From NCBI GenBank assembly GCA_902795355.1, contig CADBKZ010000006.1, positions 172,466 to 236,465 on the forward strand: a stretch of 64,000 nt of DNA, read 5' to 3'. The notes below the pieces were generated by a model that saw nothing but the letters and a program-made list of their open reading frames with translations, was not told the DNA's origin and made no database searches. Within the stretch, counting starts at the first letter, position 1, and each line of letters opens with the position of its first letter. Source of the DNA: an uncultured Ruminococcus sp. Lineage in GTDB: Bacteria > Bacillota > Clostridia > Oscillospirales > CAG-272. Below are positions 62,220 to 64,000 of this stretch, piece by piece. The position numbers were made by a program, and so were the translations under genes.

Positions 62220-62376
62220 TCAATGGTTCTGGCGACAACGATAAAAAAGAATGATCAACACGGCAACCCACCCGCCTGCGGCAATGAGCGCAACGGTACC
62301 CTTGACTGTTGCCGCAACCGCCTTCACTGACGCTTGGACAGACTTTAAAATGTGATTGAATGGACATTTAAAAATT
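62220..62376 (-). pseudogene. Fragment resembling an ICE membrane protein (CD1108-like)
   Basis: The minus-strand segment encodes ILKSVQASVKAVAATVKG and TVALIAAGGWVAVLIILFYR before a stop at 62220. This helical, Lys/Ala-rich then hydrophobic end resembles part of conjugative-element membrane proteins. Nothing else of a conjugation apparatus is nearby, so it is a remnant. The gap 61893-62450 otherwise contains no gene that I can support. Confidence 0.5.
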
Positions 62377-62450
62377 TTTTCTTTCTTATCTTGTTCTTAT
62401 ATATCCGCCCCGGAAATTGATCCGGGGCGGGTTGATTTTGGTGGGGTATT

Positions 62451-63620
62451 TCACCCCACCACCGCCTGTTGCAGAAATCCGCTGACCTTCTCCACCGCGT
62501 CCTGCTGCATCTTCGGGGAAACATGGGCATAGGTATCCAGCGTGAATGCCGCGGAGTAGTGTCCGAGCATCATGGAGAGCGTCTTGACATCCACCCCGTT
62601 CTGCAAAGCCAGCGTTGCAAAGGTATGCCGGAGATCGTGAAATCGGATCTTCTCCATCCCGCACCGTTCCAGAATCCGTTGTAGCCGTTTCCGTTGGCTT
62701 CCGGGTTCCATGATGCCACCTGTCGGAGAGCAGAAGATGTATTCGGATGGAAGCCCGTCGTTTTTCTGTTTTTCTTTCAGACTTTTCAGCATTGCTATGA
62801 CGTCCTCTCCCAACAGGATGCTTCGGTAAGCGTTTTTCGTTTTCAGTTCCGTTGTCACGATCTCCCCGTCGATCCGTTGTACCTGCCTTTGGATGTGGAT
62901 GATATGGCTTTTCATGTCCAGATCATCCCATTTCAGCCCGAACAGTTCCCCTCTCCGCAAACCCGTGGAGAGCGCGAAGTAGAACGCCTCAAAGCACCCG
63001 CTCTCCTTGCATTCCGCGAGGAACCGATTCAGCCCATCGAGCGGAAGCGTTTTCATTTCGGTATGCTCCTTCTTGGGAAGTTTGCACCCGATTGCCGGAT
63101 TGAACGGGATCAACCGTTCCAATACCGCTTTGTCGCAGGCGGAATACAATACCGAATGGATATTCCGTACCGTTTTTGCGGATAGTCCGTCCGGTTGGTT
63201 TTGGGATTCGGGACGGTCGATTCTTCCGCTTTTCAATAGCCGCGCATACAGTTTTTGCAGATAGATCGGAGTCAGCGTTTTCAATTTGACTTTCCCGAGG
63301 ATCGGTTTGATATGCAGACGAATCAGGGTTTCAAAGTTCCGGATGGTGGACGGTCGGAGCGTTGTTACCACATAGTTGTTGTACCATTCATCCAGCCATT
63401 GCCCGACCGTAATCTCATCGGCACGAAGAAAGTCCAATCTTTCAACCTGATCCAACGCTGCTTTGAGTTTGTCCTTGACTTCCGCCTGCGTTTTTCCGAG
63501 GACATTCTTATAGATGGGTTTGCCTGTTACGGTATCTCTCCCTGCCGTAAACCGTCCTTCCCATCGTCCGTCCTTGCGCTTACGGATACTGCCTTCTCCG
63601 TTTGCTCTTCGTTTTGCCAT
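62451..63620 (-). CDS. Tyrosine recombinase / phage-type integrase
   Basis: 389 aa from ATG 63620 behind AAAGGAGAAAAAT. Residues ~1-55 are an N-terminal arm-binding region (RRANGEGSIRKRKDGRWEG), followed by the SAM-like core-binding domain. The catalytic set is present: Arg in STGLRRGELFGL, Lys in ELKTKNAYRSI, HDLRHTFATL (HxxR), GHYS and Tyr in LDTYAHVS. It likely integrates the island at the tRNA-Pro. It is the last gene of the island toward the right edge. Confidence 0.95.
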   Translation of the reverse strand: MAKRRANGEGSIRKRKDGRWEGRFTAGRDTVTGKPIYKNVLGKTQAEVKDKLKAALDQVERLDFLRADEITVGQWLDEWYNNYVVTTLRPSTIRNFETLIRLHIKPILGKVKLKTLTPIYLQKLYARLLKSGRIDRPESQNQPDGLSAKTVRNIHSVLYSACDKAVLERLIPFNPAIGCKLPKKEHTEMKTLPLDGLNRFLAECKESGCFEAFYFALSTGLRRGELFGLKWDDLDMKSHIIHIQRQVQRIDGEIVTTELKTKNAYRSILLGEDVIAMLKSLKEKQKNDGLPSEYIFCSPTGGIMEPGSQRKRLQRILERCGMEKIRFHDLRHTFATLALQNGVDVKTLSMMLGHYSAAFTLDTYAHVSPKMQQDAVEKVSGFLQQAVVG

Positions 63621-63680
63621 ATTTTTCTCCTTTCTTGTTTTTGCTTTCATTCCAACAATACCACATTCCGCTTTCAATAT

Positions 63681-64000
63681 CCAGCGTTTTCGGAAGAGTT
63701 ATCAGAAAGTTATCAATTTGGACTGTCACTCTAATTGCACACCGCGCAGGACTTCATACCGACGCCGATTTTTGCGAATTGCTTTTTGTTATTACACACG
63801 CATTTTTGCAAAAATCCGCATTTCTACACACCGCGAAAAGTCGGTCGGCTCTGCCGTCCGATGTGATTTTGGGAGAGTGCATTGCACACTCCCTTTCTCC
63901 CGCTATAATATCAACCAGAGGATATTTAGTCGAAATGATTGAATATCGGCTGAATAACCATGCAAATAAGGGTGCAGCCATCTGTGATTTTCATATGGTT
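63681..64000. other. Right-hand intergenic stretch without recognised gene
   Basis: No convincing coding frame. The sequence has A/T-rich blocks and some short palindromes (for example GAGTGCATTGCACTC near 63877-63891). No copy of the tRNA-Pro 3' end was found, so the right att site, if any, lies outside the window. Confidence 0.6.

Noticed and set aside
61960..62367. 135-codon minus-strand frame
   Set aside because: It spans a conjugative-element relic in another frame and contains no coherent domain. A 61-codon sub-frame starting near 62142 has a possible ribosome site but nothing else in support.
1..64000. CRISPR arrays
   Set aside because: No regularly spaced identical repeats with unique spacers were seen. 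The tandem repeats at 10937 encode peptide and the 36.8-37.6 kb repeats are irregular palindromic modules.
63621..64000. Right attachment site matching the tRNA-Pro 3' end
   Set aside because: No copy of GGTTCGAGTCC or of the acceptor end was found in this stretch, so the island boundary cannot be set from the window.

Overview
The window is bacterial DNA with strong Shine-Dalgarno sites, many TTGACA/TATAAT promoters with a 17 bp spacer, lipobox lipoproteins, rubredoxin-type oxygen defence, a glycyl radical enzyme and many glycan-degrading enzymes. This fits an anaerobic, moderately GC-rich Clostridia (Firmicutes), probably a gut commensal. That placement is inferred from gene content only; there is no rRNA or marker gene in the window.

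Layout. (1) 1-3.1 kb: two GH78 alpha-L-rhamnosidase-like genes, the first cut by the window edge. (2) 3.2-7.1 kb: an anaerobic oxygen/peroxide defence block: OhrR-type regulator, MBL-rubredoxin fusion, ferritin-like protein, small winged-helix protein, flavodoxin, then thioredoxin and rubrerythrin. (3) 7.1-10.2 kb: a MATE exporter with a leader terminator, diverging from a phytoene-desaturase-like flavoprotein. (4) 10.3-16.2 kb: HxlR regulator, then an ACGX-type RiPP precursor with its radical SAM/SPASM enzyme, an MDR oxidoreductase and two flavin/ferredoxin fusion paralogues, followed by a macrodomain/SirTM pair that suggests reversible ADP-ribosylation. (5) 16.3-29.3 kb: a mannose-oriented glycan operon (aldose epimerase, SGNH lipoprotein, GH38, two endonuclease/exonuclease/phosphatase (EEP) proteins, mannose-6-phosphate isomerase) diverging from a ROK regulator, plus a surface protein and a solute-binding lipoprotein. 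(6) 29.5-35.6 kb: an operon of glycyl radical activase, glycyl radical enzyme, sedoheptulokinase-like kinase and a lipoprotein glycosidase-like protein. (7) 35.6-40.7 kb: two more EEP proteins, a kilobase of nested palindromic repeats, a secreted protein and a 41-residue peptide.

(8) From the tRNA-Pro at 41.2 kb to the tyrosine integrase at 63.6 kb lies a mosaic integrative element. It holds a truncated MobP-type relaxase, a ribbon-helix-helix protein, a YefM/YoeB-type toxin-antitoxin pair, an excisionase, an HTH protein, a broken MarR/MATE/MobC patch, an XRE/TetR/MMPL export cassette and an ICE remnant. Its core is the most striking part of the window: two very large proteins (964 and 1015 aa) that both carry the signatures of the two-barrel RNA polymerase / eukaryotic RdRP superfamily (a DxDxD metal motif preceded by an R-x-P-H motif and a DGExL motif), together with a P-loop helicase-like protein and an unknown partner. 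I infer an RdRP/YonO-like polymerase module carried on a mobile element.

Main caveats: all functions come from reading motifs. Several gene junctions in the island look chimeric and could be real recombination scars or assembly artefacts.
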